Source of the DNA: Elusimicrobia bacterium GWA2_62_23
Lineage (GTDB): Bacteria > Elusimicrobiota > Elusimicrobia > Elusimicrobiales > UBA9959
Reading direction: 5' to 3'
Assembly: GCA_001799635.1 (NCBI GenBank)
Contig: MGTV01000049.1
Coordinates: 1-64,000 of the forward strand
DNA length: 64,000 nt
Under the pieces are notes generated by a model. It ran no database searches, was not told the DNA's origin, and saw only the letters and a list, made by a program, of their open reading frames with translations. Positions 27,045 through 35,932 of the stretch are shown piece after piece. Numbering within the stretch: position 1 is the stretch's first letter; every line of letters starts with the position of its first letter. A program made the position numbers and the translations under genes.

Positions 27045-28076
27045 CTAGATGTTCGTCCAGTCGAGGATGATCTTGCCGGACTTGCCGGAGCTCATGATCT
27101 CGAAGCCTTCCTTGAAGTCCTTGGCGGCGAAGCGGTGCGTGATGACCGGCTTGATGTCCAGGCCGCTGGTGAGCATGGCGCACATCTTGTACCAGGTCTC
27201 GAACATCTCGCGGCCGTAGATGCACTTCATGGTGAGCGCCTTGAAGATGACGGTGCTCCACGGGATGGTGGTGTTGGGCGGCAGGATGCCGAGCAGGGCC
27301 AGCTTGGCGCCCATCTTCACGTTGGAGATCATGTCGTTGAAGGCCTGCGCGTTGCCGCTCATCTCCAGGCCCACGTCGAAGCCCTCGGTCATGCCGAGCT
27401 GCTTCATGACCTCCGGGAGTTTCTCCTTGCGGGAATCCACCACGGTCTTTATGCCCAGCTTGCGGGCCAGGTCCATGCGGTAATCGTTCACGTCGGTGAT
27501 CACGGTGTGGCGCGCGCCCACGTGGTTGGCTATGGCGCCCGCCATGATGCCTATGGGGCCGGCGCCGGTTATCAGCACGTCCTCGCCTATCAGGTCGAAG
27601 GAGAGCGCCGTGTGCACGGCGTTGCCGAGCGGGTCCAGGATGGCGGCCTCGTCGTCGGACACGCCCTCGGGCAGCGGGAACACGTTCTCGGCCGGGATAG
27701 CCAGGTACTCGGCGAAGCAGCCGGGGCGGTTCACGCCCACCCCCCTGGTATTGATGCAGAGGTGGCGGTGGCCGGCCTTGCAGTTGCGGCAATGGCCGCA
27801 CACTATGTGGCCTTCGCCGGACACGCGCTCGCCTATGGTGTGGCCCTTCACGGCCTTGCCCAGCTCGGCGATCTCGCCCACGAACTCGTGGCCCACGTGC
27901 ATGGGCACCGGGATGGTCTTCTGCGCCCAGTCGTCCCACTGGTAGATGTGGATGTCGGTGCCGCAGATGGCGGTCTTCTTTATCTTGATGAGGACCTCGT
28001 TGTCCCCTATCACGGGCTTGGGCACGTCCTGCAGCCAGAGGCCTTTTTCGGCTTTAGCTTTAACAAGTGCTTTCAT
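27045..28076 (-). CDS. tdh: L-threonine 3-dehydrogenase
   Basis: Zinc-dependent medium-chain dehydrogenase of 343 residues that oxidises L-threonine to 2-amino-3-ketobutyrate with NAD. Catalytic zinc ligands Cys38 (AICGTD) and His63-Glu64 (GHE) are present, with structural zinc cysteines at 93, 96, 99 and 107. The NAD fold starts at [12 protein letters not shown]. The signatures [13 protein letters not shown] and [12 protein letters not shown] are typical of threonine dehydrogenase rather than other alcohol dehydrogenases. AAGGAG lies about 12 nt before ATG. No kbl (ketobutyrate-CoA ligase) gene is adjacent. Confidence 0.95.
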   Translation of the reverse strand: MKALVKAKAEKGLWLQDVPKPVIGDNEVLIKIKKTAICGTDIHIYQWDDWAQKTIPVPMHVGHEFVGEIAELGKAVKGHTIGERVSGEGHIVCGHCRNCKAGHRHLCINTRGVGVNRPGCFAEYLAIPAENVFPLPEGVSDDEAAILDPLGNAVHTALSFDLIGEDVLITGAGPIGIMAGAIANHVGARHTVITDVNDYRMDLARKLGIKTVVDSRKEKLPEVMKQLGMTEGFDVGLEMSGNAQAFNDMISNVKMGAKLALLGILPPNTTIPWSTVIFKALTMKCIYGREMFETWYKMCAMLTSGLDIKPVITHRFAAKDFKEGFEIMSSGKSGKIILDWTNI

Positions 28077-28195
28077 AAGAGCTGTTCTCCTTAAGAAGAT
28101 CGAAGGACCGGCGCTACGTGGATATTATAGAAATTGTGGAAGCCGTGAGCGCGACAAAAACAAGGGCGGTTCTTTTGGTATTATTGTAGGCAGAC

Positions 28196-29002
28196 ATGGT
28201 TACGGGCGCGATAAAGCATATAAAGATCCTGGCGGTGGAGGACAACCCCGCCATCCTGGACTTTTACCGGGAATTCTTCCTGGACATGGGCTTCGAGCTG
28301 AAGACCGCCGAGGACGCCGTGAGCGCCCTGGCGGTTTACCAGCAGTTCAAGCCGGACCTGGTGGTGCTGGACCTCGGCATCCCGGCCGGCGGCGGCATGA
28401 TGGTCTTCGAGGCGCTGAGGCATGGCCTCAAGGACCCTGTCCCGATAATTTTCTCCACCGGCAAGCCGGAAATGCTGCCGCATAACGTCAGCAGCCTCCA
28501 CCGGGTGGCCGTGGTGACCAAACCCACCCCGCCCGAAGCGCTGCTGGCGGAGGTCCGGCGGCTGCTGCCGCAGCACTTCGACCGCCCCCTGGACCCCAAC
28601 CCGCCGCCGCCGCCCTCCGCCTCCATGCGGGCCAGGGCCTCGCGCCGCAAGGTGCTGGTGGTGGACGACGACCCGGCAGTAACCTCGCTTTATTCGGAGA
28701 TCCTGACCAAGGCCGGCTTCGAAGTGCGGACGGCGGAGGACACCGTGGTGGCCGTTACCGTCTTCCAGGATTTCCGCCCGGAACTGGTGGTGCTGGACGT
28801 GGAAATGCCGGGCGGCGGCGGCCGGAAGGTCTTCGAACGCCTGCGCATCCAGCTGGCCTCGCCGGCCCCCATCCTGTTCGCCACCGCCTCGCCAGCCTCC
28901 GTGGCGGACCTGGAGAAGAACCTCAGCGTCCTGGTGCTCAAGAAGCCGCTCACCCCGGGGATCCTGGTAGGGGCCGTCCGCGACCTGCTCAAACTGGCCT
29001 GA
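28196..29002 (+). CDS. Tandem response-regulator receiver protein
   Basis: 268 residues made of two receiver domains in series and nothing else. Domain 1 covers about 8-125, with Asp59 in VVLDLGIPAGGG. Domain 2 covers about 151-266, with DDD at 157-159 and Asp201 in VVLDVEMPGGGG. A proline-rich linker (about 131-142) joins them. The two halves resemble each other closely (KTAEDAVSALAVYQQFKPDLVVLD against RTAEDTVVAVTVFQDFRPELVVLD), so this is an internal duplication. No output domain and no adjacent kinase. An extended -10-like TGGTATTAT (28176-28184) lies close to the ATG and no clear Shine-Dalgarno is seen. Confidence 0.9.
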   Translation: MVTGAIKHIKILAVEDNPAILDFYREFFLDMGFELKTAEDAVSALAVYQQFKPDLVVLDLGIPAGGGMMVFEALRHGLKDPVPIIFSTGKPEMLPHNVSSLHRVAVVTKPTPPEALLAEVRRLLPQHFDRPLDPNPPPPPSASMRARASRRKVLVVDDDPAVTSLYSEILTKAGFEVRTAEDTVVAVTVFQDFRPELVVLDVEMPGGGGRKVFERLRIQLASPAPILFATASPASVADLEKNLSVLVLKKPLTPGILVGAVRDLLKLA

Positions 29003-29059
29003 CCCGGCTCACGCCGGAGAAACTCCGTCCGGCCGCGGGAAAATGCTAATCTTGAAAAC

Positions 29060-31816
29060 ATGAAGCTCACCGTAACGCTCCTCGCCGCGGCGCTGGCCGC
29101 GGCCCTGCCGGCGGCCTCCCGGGCCCAGGCGGCCTCCGTCTACTATTTCGACCACGATTACCGCATCAGCTTCGACCTCTCCCAGGTCATTGAGGAGGTG
29201 ACCAGCTCCACCTCCGGCATAAAGCTCTCCAGCGCGGCCACCTCCATAACCTACACCAACGGCGCCAAATTCGTGATAGACGGCCCGGAGGACCTCACCT
29301 CCGAGGAACTGGCCCGCACCACCAGCTACGCGCTCGAGGGCGAGGTGGAAGTGGTGGAAGGCGGCCACTCCCTGGTGCTGATGCCGCAGGACCTGCTCGA
29401 CACGCTCGCCCCGGTGATAGAAGAGGCCATGAGCGCCTATTTCAGCGTGGAGCGCGTGCCCGCGCGGCTCCTGGCCGGGACCTCCCCTTCGGGCATAAAT
29501 TTCCGCGCCCTGCACATTCCCTCCAAGACGGAAAAACGGCTGTGGGAACCCACCCTGGAAATGCGCCACTACGCCCGGTCCGGAGATAGGAACCTGCTGT
29601 TCACCGGCCTCTCGGTGCCGCTGGGGCTCAACGGCCTCAGCCGCAAACTCGTGGAAAGCGCCGCGGACAAACAGGCCGGGACGCTGCTGAGCCTGGGGCT
29701 CGGCGGGGTGATGACCGGCCAGGTGCTCATGGCCGGCATGGAGCGCACCCTGGGCTACCTGACCGGGGCCGGCACCGACATAGCCGCGCTGGACCCCAAC
29801 GACCTGCATAATTTCTGGCAATGGAGCCGGGAAGGCGCGCTGAAACTTCCGGCCGGGTCTCCCGAGCTGATCTGCTCCAACGCGGTAGTGTCGGACCCGG
29901 AACTGGCGAAGCTCATAAAGCCGTACGCCCTGCGCCGCATAGGCGGCGCCACGGTGGCGTTCATCTCGCTGGTGCCCTCCAACGCTTCCGCCCTGGCGGA
30001 CCTGGACGGCTCCGGCATAAGGGTGAACGACCCCAAGGACGAAAAAGCCCTTTACGCGCTGATCGACGACCTGCGCGGCCGCCTGAAAGCCAAGGCCGTG
30101 GTCGCCGTCTCCTTCCTGCGGCGCGACGAGCTGGGCTGGCTGCTGGGCGCCCGCGGCATAGACGTGCTGATAGGCCCCAAGACCTGGGACCTGGAGTCGG
30201 GCCGCAAAAGCCGGGTGGAGCTGATGAAGTGGGGCAAGGAGGCGCATACCGGGCCGGCCCTCACCGTGTTCCCCGATTCCCGAGGCTCCGGCGTGGTGCG
30301 CCTGGAATTCGGCGCCCGCTCGGCGCTGTCGGCCGTGGAATCACTGCCCCCTCCCGAAGACGGGCGCGAACCGCTCTACTACCGCGAACAGCTTTACATG
30401 AAGGAGCGCATAGTCCGCCATTTCCTGGGCTCGGGCGACACGCTGCTGCCGGACCGCCGCGGCCGCGCCGTCCAGGACGGGGGCCCCTCCTACGGCGTGC
30501 CCGATTTCTTCAACCTTTCCGCGAACCTCCTGCGCAAGGGCTTCAAGGCCGAGGTCTCGGTGCTGAAAGTGAAAGCCTTCTCCAGCTCCATGCTGGGCGA
30601 CGTGCCCACCGCCATGACCAAGACCTGGCTGGGCCCCGACAAGCCGGTGAAGCTGGTGCTGGCGCCGGGCCGGTTCATAAACGAATTGCGCGGGCGCCGG
30701 GTACCGGACCGCGCCGCGGGGGCGTACTACACGCCGCAGACCTATACCGGCAAGGATTACTACGCCCTGTCCGGCATAGACGACGCCGGGCGCATAGGCG
30801 GCCTGCCCATAGACAACGGCGAACTGTACCTGACCGCCCTGCCGGCCGAGCTGGCGGAAGGCAAGCCTTTCCTGCGTCCGGCGGAAGCCCCCGCCGGGGC
30901 CCCCGCCACGCTGCACGCCGCCGTAACCGGTGAGCTGGCCCGCCTGCGCGCCGCCGCGCCGTCCAGGCAGGCCTGGGAGGACGCCATCGGGCTGGCCATC
31001 GAGAACAAGCCGGAACCCCGCGACCTCTGGCGCATCAACCTGCGCAGCCTCTCGCTGCGGACCGACAACACCGAGGTGCACGGGCGTTCCGATTACGCCT
31101 CGGCGGATTCGCGGCTGGGCGCCGTGAACCAGACCCGCATGGAAGGTTCCATGCGGCTGTTCTCGGAATACTATTCCGGCCGCTTCCGCTTCGATTCGGG
31201 CCTTTCGGCCGACTACGGCAAGACCGTGCTGCGCCCCCGCGGCCAGCCGCGCCTGACCACCGAAAGCGTGGACCAGCTTATACTGGAATCGCAGGTGGTC
31301 TACCGGATGAAGAGCTACAACGGCCTGCTGGGCCCGCTGGTCATCGGCCCCTACGGCTCGGCCGCCTATGACACCGAATTCTCCAGGACCGAGCCCCAGC
31401 CTCTGCGCAAGGTGCTGCGGGCCAGCGCCGGCATGAAGCTCTACGAAGGCGCGGCCCTGCAGGAACTCTACGCCGGCCTCACCACCGAGAACATCTACAC
31501 CTATACCCCGGCCCGCACCAAGTACGCGGCCGAGGCCGGTTTCCGGGTATACACGCCTATCCCCCGCACCGCCCTGATACTGTCGGCCGACGGGAACTAC
31601 CGCAATTTCGCCCGCAGCCGCTTCGACACGGTGTACGACCTCAAGGACCGCCTGGAGGTGAACGTAAAACTGAGCACACGCCTCTACAAGGACATCATGC
31701 TCAGCCCGTACCTCAACTATTTCCTGGCCACCGGCAAGAAACTGCCGGGGTCCGCCTCCAACCTCACCACCGGCCTCTCGCTGGAATACTCCCGCCTTTT
31801 CAAGATAAAGCGGTAA
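29060..31816 (+). CDS. 5'-nucleotidase-like/outer-membrane beta-barrel fusion protein
   Basis: 918 residues with a signal peptide (about 1-24). The first two-thirds follow the UshA/5'-nucleotidase layout: FTGLSVPLGLNG, LICSNAVVSDPELAKLIKPYALRRIGGATVAFISLV, then AVVAVSFLRRDELGWLLGARGIDVLIGPKTWD, where active enzymes have GGHSH. The metal-binding Asp/His motifs are not visible, so catalysis is doubtful. A region resembling the nucleotidase C-terminal domain follows. The last 270 or so residues alternate polar and hydrophobic strands with aromatic girdles and look like an outer-membrane beta-barrel. TAATCT (29047-29052) lies 7 nt before ATG and there is no Shine-Dalgarno. The fusion reading is inference from motifs. 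Confidence 0.65.
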   Translation: MKLTVTLLAAALAAALPAASRAQAASVYYFDHDYRISFDLSQVIEEVTSSTSGIKLSSAATSITYTNGAKFVIDGPEDLTSEELARTTSYALEGEVEVVEGGHSLVLMPQDLLDTLAPVIEEAMSAYFSVERVPARLLAGTSPSGINFRALHIPSKTEKRLWEPTLEMRHYARSGDRNLLFTGLSVPLGLNGLSRKLVESAADKQAGTLLSLGLGGVMTGQVLMAGMERTLGYLTGAGTDIAALDPNDLHNFWQWSREGALKLPAGSPELICSNAVVSDPELAKLIKPYALRRIGGATVAFISLVPSNASALADLDGSGIRVNDPKDEKALYALIDDLRGRLKAKAVVAVSFLRRDELGWLLGARGIDVLIGPKTWDLESGRKSRVELMKWGKEAHTGPALTVFPDSRGSGVVRLEFGARSALSAVESLPPPEDGREPLYYREQLYMKERIVRHFLGSGDTLLPDRRGRAVQDGGPSYGVPDFFNLSANLLRKGFKAEVSVLKVKAFSSSMLGDVPTAMTKTWLGPDKPVKLVLAPGRFINELRGRRVPDRAAGAYYTPQTYTGKDYYALSGIDDAGRIGGLPIDNGELYLTALPAELAEGKPFLRPAEAPAGAPATLHAAVTGELARLRAAAPSRQAWEDAIGLAIENKPEPRDLWRINLRSLSLRTDNTEVHGRSDYASADSRLGAVNQTRMEGSMRLFSEYYSGRFRFDSGLSADYGKTVLRPRGQPRLTTESVDQLILESQVVYRMKSYNGLLGPLVIGPYGSAAYDTEFSRTEPQPLRKVLRASAGMKLYEGAALQELYAGLTTENIYTYTPARTKYAAEAGFRVYTPIPRTALILSADGNYRNFARSRFDTVYDLKDRLEVNVKLSTRLYKDIMLSPYLNYFLATGKKLPGSASNLTTGLSLEYSRLFKIKR

Positions 31817-31834
31817 TTTATATACTAGGGCCTC

Positions 31835-32461
31835 ATGGAGATCCTTAACTTCGCCCTGATGAGCGCCGGCTCGCTGTTCGCCATCATCAACCCGCTGGCG
31901 GCGGTCCCCACTTTCTTCGCCATGACCCCGGAGAACACGGAGGCCGAGCGCTGCCGCATGGCGCGCACCGCGTGCCTCACCGCTACCGGCGTGCTGATAG
32001 TCTTCGCCGCCACCGGCAACGCCCTGTTCAAGGTCTTCGGCATCACCATAGCCGCCTTCCAGATGGCCGGCGGCCTGCTGCTGCTGCTGGTTTCGCTGGA
32101 CAGCCTGCGCGCCAAGCGCTCCGCCGTACAGGAGACCGAAGAGGAAAAGGCCGAGGGCGCGGCCAAGGCCGACGTTTCCATAACCCCGCTGGCCATCCCC
32201 ATGCTCTCCGGCCCCGGCGCCATCACCACCGCCATCCTGCTGGAATCCAAGGCGAAGAACCTGGTCTACGACGCGGTGCTCTTCGCCCTGTTCATCCTCA
32301 TCGGCTTCGCCAGCTACCTGATCTTCCGTTTCGCCATAAAGCGGGCCCCGCACATCAACCCCATAGCCATGAACATCACCACCCGCCTTATGGGCCTCAT
32401 CCTCGCCGCCACCGCCGTGCAGTTCATCATAGACGGGGTGAAGAAGGCCTTCTTCAACTGA
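31835..32461 (+). CDS. MarC family integral membrane protein
   Basis: 208 residues with about six membrane helices. The N-terminal SLFAIINPLAAVPTFFAMT, the central ITPLAIPMLSGPGAITTAI and the C-terminal ITTRLMGLILAATAVQFIIDGV are hallmarks of the MarC/UPF0056 family. A charged Glu/Lys-rich loop (about 105-120) separates two three-helix halves. Transport substrate is not established for the family. TATACT (31821-31826) lies 8 nt before ATG; an AGGG is only 4 nt from ATG. A strong terminator follows. Confidence 0.92.
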   Translation: MEILNFALMSAGSLFAIINPLAAVPTFFAMTPENTEAERCRMARTACLTATGVLIVFAATGNALFKVFGITIAAFQMAGGLLLLLVSLDSLRAKRSAVQETEEEKAEGAAKADVSITPLAIPMLSGPGAITTAILLESKAKNLVYDAVLFALFILIGFASYLIFRFAIKRAPHINPIAMNITTRLMGLILAATAVQFIIDGVKKAFFN

Positions 32462-32477
32462 ACCGGAGCGCCAAAAG

Positions 32478-32508
32478 AAAAGGCCCCTTAACGGGGCCTT
32501 TTTTTTGT
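32478..32508 (+). terminator. Rho-independent terminator after marC
   Basis: Stem AAAAGGCCCC / GGGGCCTTTT around TTAAC, followed by more T residues. It lies 17 bp past the MarC stop and may also work for the convergent kinase gene ending at 32522, since the A-run on its left reads as T on the minus strand. Confidence 0.9.
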
Positions 32509-32521
32509 TCCGGGCGCGCGG

Positions 32522-34981
32522 CTAAACTATGGCGTCCAGGGCGCGGCGGAAATCCTCGGCGCTGTGGAAGCGCGACTCCGGGTCCGGGGACAGGCACTTG
32601 GCCACCAGAGCGTCCACGCCCTTGGGCAGGCCCGGCACCATCTCGGAAAGTTTCTGATAGGAAGGATGCGTCTTCTGGTGGTGGAAGTCCGGCCCCTGGA
32701 AAGGCAGCACCCCGCTCAGGGCTTCGTAGAAACAGACCCCGAGGGCGTAAATATCCGACTCCGGCGAGGAAACGCCCAGGTCCTGTTCCGGCGACATGTA
32801 AGCGGGCGAACCCACCACTTCCTTGCTGGAGGCCCGCGCCATGGATTCCTTGGCCCTCCGGGCCAGCCCGAAATCCATCACCTTCACCCAGCCCTCGGCG
32901 GAGAGCATCAGGTTGGAGAGCTTGAGGTCGCGGTGCACCACGTTCTTGGAATGCGCATAGGCCAGGGCGCCGGCCGTCTCGCCGAAGAGCTGCGCGGCCT
33001 GCTCGAAGGGCAGGCGGGCTTCCTTGTCTAGTACCTTATCCAGCGGCGTGCCGTCCACGTGCTCGAAGACCAGGTAGATGTTGTCGTCCTCTTCGAAAAT
33101 GGTATAGATCTCCACTATGTTGGGGTGGTGCAGCAGGGCCACCGTGCGCGCCTCCTCCAGGAAGCGCTGCTTCTCGCGGTCGTTCACCTTTATTTCGTCG
33201 CCCATCTTCTTGATGGCCACCTTGCGGCCGAGCGACTGGTCGGTGGCTTCGTAGACCACGCCCATGGCGCCCTCGCCCAGCTTGCGCTCTATCTTGTACT
33301 TGCCGGTGGCCACGCCTTCGTAGAAGACGGACGGGGACAGCACGTCGGGGTGGGTGGAACGGGCGGCGGCGCCGGCGCGCGTCTCGCGCCCGGAGGTCAC
33401 CACGTGGATGAGCCCCACGGCCACCAGGACCCCGCCGGTCAGAGTGAAGAAAAGGGTCAGCAGGAAACGGCGCATGGGGCTGCGCTTGCCTCCGCCGTGC
33501 CGTTCACCGCCGGCGGCCTTGGCGGCCAGGGCGGCGCCCTGCCCGGCGAAGCCCGGCACGCGCGGCCCGTACTGGGCCACGGCGTCCTGGTAACGGGCGG
33601 CGTACGCGCCGGAGAGCGAGGCGGCCTGCTTGAAGTCCTCGAGCATGCGGCGGTAATCGCCCTGCTTTTCATAAGCCAGCGCGCGGTTGAACCAGGCGTC
33701 GGCGAAACCGGGGTTGAGGCCTATGGCGCGGCTGGCGTCGGATTCGGCCTGGGCGGCCTGGCCTTTGCGGTTCAGGGCCCAGGCGCGCATGTTGAAGGCC
33801 TGCAGGTTGGACGGCTCCTTGCCTATTACGTGGGTGGCGTCGCGCACGGCGTCGTCGTAGCGGCCGAGGAAATTATAGGCGTTGGCCCGCTCCAGGTAGG
33901 CCTCGGTATTGGCCGGGTCCTTCTCTATGGCCATGCCGGCGTAGCGCACGGCCTGCTCGTAATCGCCCAGGCGCGTCTTGGACAGGGCCGTTTTAAGGTA
34001 AGCCTTGGACCTGGCGTAGTCGGGGGCCTGCGGCGGCAAAGCGGCCTGGCCGATACCCTCTTCGGCGGCGCCGGAGCCCTGCACGGCCTCCGGGGATTCG
34101 TCGTAGGCGCCCAGCGCCTTCTTTATCTCCTCCACCGAGGCCACGGACTTGAGGGTGGCCGCCGACTTGCGGCTTTCGAGCAGGGCGGACAGCACCCGCG
34201 CCGATTCGTCCTGCGGATCTATGGCCATGGCCTTCTTTATGTCCTCTATGGCCCCTTTGCGGTCCTCCAGCGAAGCGCGGGCCAGGGCCCTGGCCTTGTA
34301 GGCCGCGGGCGAATTTTCATCCAGCGCTATGGCATTGCTGGCGGTCTTTTCCGCCATGGCGTAATTTTTGGTCTCGTTGTAGTAGGAGGCGGCCGCGGCC
34401 TGGACCGAGGGATTGTCCGGGTAGGCCGTGCTGGCCGCGGCTATGGCGGCCTCGGTCTTCTGCGTGTCGCCCGAATTGGCGGCTATCCGCACGTCCACCA
34501 GGGCCGCCACCGGGTTATTGCGCTTATGGTGCGGCTGGGGGCCGTCCGGCGTCGCCTGGGTACGGCCCTGTATGGTAGGTATTTCGAAGAGGGAGAATCT
34601 GGAGGTGAATTCCTCGTAAGCCTCCCGGCTTACCCGGCCCGAAGCGGCCGCGCGCTCCAGCGAGTCCACGAGCTCGGCTATGACCCCGCAGTGCTTCTGC
34701 CTGAAAGCGTCCACCTCTTGCGGCTTCAGGCCGGCCAGCAGGCGCAGCAGGGCCTCGGCCGAGACCTGGGGCCGGTGGGCGGCGTTGCGGGTAAAGAGGG
34801 CCATGTCGTCGCGCCCCTGGGCGTGCTGGTCGGCGCCGGGAGGCGGGCCGTCCTGCTGGCCCGTGCCCGCCCCGCTTACGGCGGCGGCAGGCAGGTCCGC
34901 GGCCTCTTCCGCGCGCAACGGCCCCTGCATGGCACAGACGGCCAGGGAAAAGAAAAGCAGGGCAGAAAGTATCTTCCTCAT
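32522..34981 (-). CDS. TPR-TM-Ser/Thr protein kinase (kinase at C-terminus)
   Basis: 819 residues. Signal peptide or anchor at 1-22, TPR repeats across about 150-480 (YARSKAYLKTALSKTRLGDYEQAVRYAGMAIEKDP-type units), a membrane helix about 510-530 (FLLTLFFTLTGGVLVAVGLI), then a Hanks-type kinase at 562-819. Kinase motifs are GEGAMGVVYEA, Lys591 (VAIKK), HRDLKLSN (683-690), DFG (703-705) and SPAYMSPEQ. The predicted topology puts TPRs in the periplasm and the kinase in the cytoplasm. This is the reverse of the common PknB-type order, in which the kinase is N-terminal. It probably converts a periplasmic protein-binding signal into phosphorylation. An imperfect palindrome TATCTT-AC-AAGATA (35004-35017) lies upstream of the start. 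Confidence 0.9.
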   Translation of the reverse strand: MRKILSALLFFSLAVCAMQGPLRAEEAADLPAAAVSGAGTGQQDGPPPGADQHAQGRDDMALFTRNAAHRPQVSAEALLRLLAGLKPQEVDAFRQKHCGVIAELVDSLERAAASGRVSREAYEEFTSRFSLFEIPTIQGRTQATPDGPQPHHKRNNPVAALVDVRIAANSGDTQKTEAAIAAASTAYPDNPSVQAAAASYYNETKNYAMAEKTASNAIALDENSPAAYKARALARASLEDRKGAIEDIKKAMAIDPQDESARVLSALLESRKSAATLKSVASVEEIKKALGAYDESPEAVQGSGAAEEGIGQAALPPQAPDYARSKAYLKTALSKTRLGDYEQAVRYAGMAIEKDPANTEAYLERANAYNFLGRYDDAVRDATHVIGKEPSNLQAFNMRAWALNRKGQAAQAESDASRAIGLNPGFADAWFNRALAYEKQGDYRRMLEDFKQAASLSGAYAARYQDAVAQYGPRVPGFAGQGAALAAKAAGGERHGGGKRSPMRRFLLTLFFTLTGGVLVAVGLIHVVTSGRETRAGAAARSTHPDVLSPSVFYEGVATGKYKIERKLGEGAMGVVYEATDQSLGRKVAIKKMGDEIKVNDREKQRFLEEARTVALLHHPNIVEIYTIFEEDDNIYLVFEHVDGTPLDKVLDKEARLPFEQAAQLFGETAGALAYAHSKNVVHRDLKLSNLMLSAEGWVKVMDFGLARRAKESMARASSKEVVGSPAYMSPEQDLGVSSPESDIYALGVCFYEALSGVLPFQGPDFHHQKTHPSYQKLSEMVPGLPKGVDALVAKCLSPDPESRFHSAEDFRRALDAIV

Positions 34982-35042
34982 AAGTTACTGTTAAGGATAC
35001 ACTTATCTTACAAGATAGGATAAGAGGGCGGCGGCCTTTTGT

Positions 35043-35090
35043 CAAGGGCCCCAGGGCCCACCGGCCTGGGTCCCTTGCCGGCCGTTTTTT
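35043..35090 (+). terminator. GC-rich hairpin with following T-run
   Basis: A 13-bp stem with one mismatch (35043-35055 with 35065-35077) is followed, after GCCGGCCG, by six T (35085-35090). It lies in the divergent gap between the kinase gene and the MepK-like gene. No plus-strand gene ends just before it, so it may be a leader structure or an old terminator. Confidence 0.4.
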
Positions 35091-35104
35091 GGGACTAAAG
35101 GCGC

Positions 35105-35132
35105 TTGAACCTTTCCGCGGTTCGGGTAGACT
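35105..35132 (+). promoter_or_regulatory. Promoter of the MepK-like gene
   Basis: TTGAAC (35105-35110), 16-bp spacer, TAGACT (35127-35132), inside the string GGGTAGACTATATC that recurs upstream of the next gene. GGAG follows at 35141-35144 before the ATG at 35151. Confidence 0.7.
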
Positions 35133-35150
35133 ATATCAGCGGAGACTTTT

Positions 35151-35849
35151 ATGAAACGCCTCATAGCCCTTCTCTCTATCCTCTTCCAGGCGCAGGCCGT
35201 ATTCGCCCAGGAGTTCCGCCTGGCCGTTATCAGCGCCAGCGACCTGCGCGAACTGGCCCCGGCGCCCGTGGGTGAGGTCCAGGCCGTGGCCGAACTCTCC
35301 GGCATGGAAGAAAGAGAGGCGGCCGCCTACCTGGCCGACCGCGAGGACCAGTCCGGCGCGGATGAAAAATCGGTTCCCGGTGAACCCGCCGCGTCCGATC
35401 TTGGCGGCGACGGCTTCATCAAGCTTTACCATGAGTGGAACAAAGAGGTGCTGGCGGTGCGCTACCGAGGCGCCGACGGCCGCTACCTGCCGGAAGCCCT
35501 GGCCAAGGTCCGCCATTTCATGCGCTGCCGCCTGACCGGCAGGGAGGCCGACATCCCGGCCAGACTGCTGGAGATCATAGACGCCATCCAGGAGCGCCAC
35601 GGCGACAAGACCGTCACCGTGATCTGCGGCTACCGCAGCCCCGAGCTCAACGGCGCCCTGGCCTCGGATTCCAGCGGCGTGGCTAAAAAGAGCCTGCACC
35701 TGAAAGGCTGGGCCGCCGACATCAAGATAGACGGCGTCCGCACCTCCGCCCTGCGCAATACCGCCCGCGCCCTCAGGGCCGGGGGCGTAGGCTACTACCC
35801 TTCCGACGGCTTCGTGCACGTGGACACCGGCCGCGTGCGCTACTGGTAG
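35151..35849 (+). CDS. MepK-like murein endopeptidase (DUF882/M15 fold)
   Basis: 232-residue exported protein; signal peptide about 1-19 (ending VFA). The C-terminal 130 residues match the DUF882/YcbK group of M15-like zinc peptidases: VICGYRSPELN, SLHLKGWAADIKI (first His and Asp zinc ligands) and FVHVDTGRVRYW (last His). E. coli MepK cleaves mDap-mDap and D-Ala-mDap cross-links. The N-terminal 100 residues are extra relative to MepK and include an acidic segment. It has its own promoter and weak downstream hairpin. Confidence 0.88.
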   Translation: MKRLIALLSILFQAQAVFAQEFRLAVISASDLRELAPAPVGEVQAVAELSGMEEREAAAYLADREDQSGADEKSVPGEPAASDLGGDGFIKLYHEWNKEVLAVRYRGADGRYLPEALAKVRHFMRCRLTGREADIPARLLEIIDAIQERHGDKTVTVICGYRSPELNGALASDSSGVAKKSLHLKGWAADIKIDGVRTSALRNTARALRAGGVGYYPSDGFVHVDTGRVRYW

Positions 35850-35860
35850 GACCTTAAGGC

Positions 35861-35882
35861 CCAGGCTCGGCTGGGTCTTTAA
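35861..35882 (+). terminator. Weak terminator-like hairpin after the MepK-like gene
   Basis: CCCAG and CTGGG around GCTCGG, extended by imperfect TTAAGG/TCTTTAA pairing. The T-run is only three bases, so termination may be partial. Confidence 0.5.
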
Positions 35883-35886
35883 CCCC

Positions 35887-35915
35887 TTGTGACCTTACCG
35901 GCCAGAGGGTAGACT
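35887..35915 (+). promoter_or_regulatory. Promoter of the 279-residue secreted protein gene
   Basis: TTGTGA (35887-35892), 17-bp spacer, TAGACT (35910-35915). The surrounding GGGTAGACTATATC is identical to that before the MepK-like gene, 783 bp upstream. An AGGAGGA (35922-35928) sits close before the ATG at 35933. Confidence 0.7.
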
Positions 35916-35932
35916 ATATCCAGGAGGAAATT

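Noticed and set aside
33059-35023. Plus-strand open frame of 654 codons
   Set aside because: Antisense to the TPR-kinase gene, low-complexity composition.
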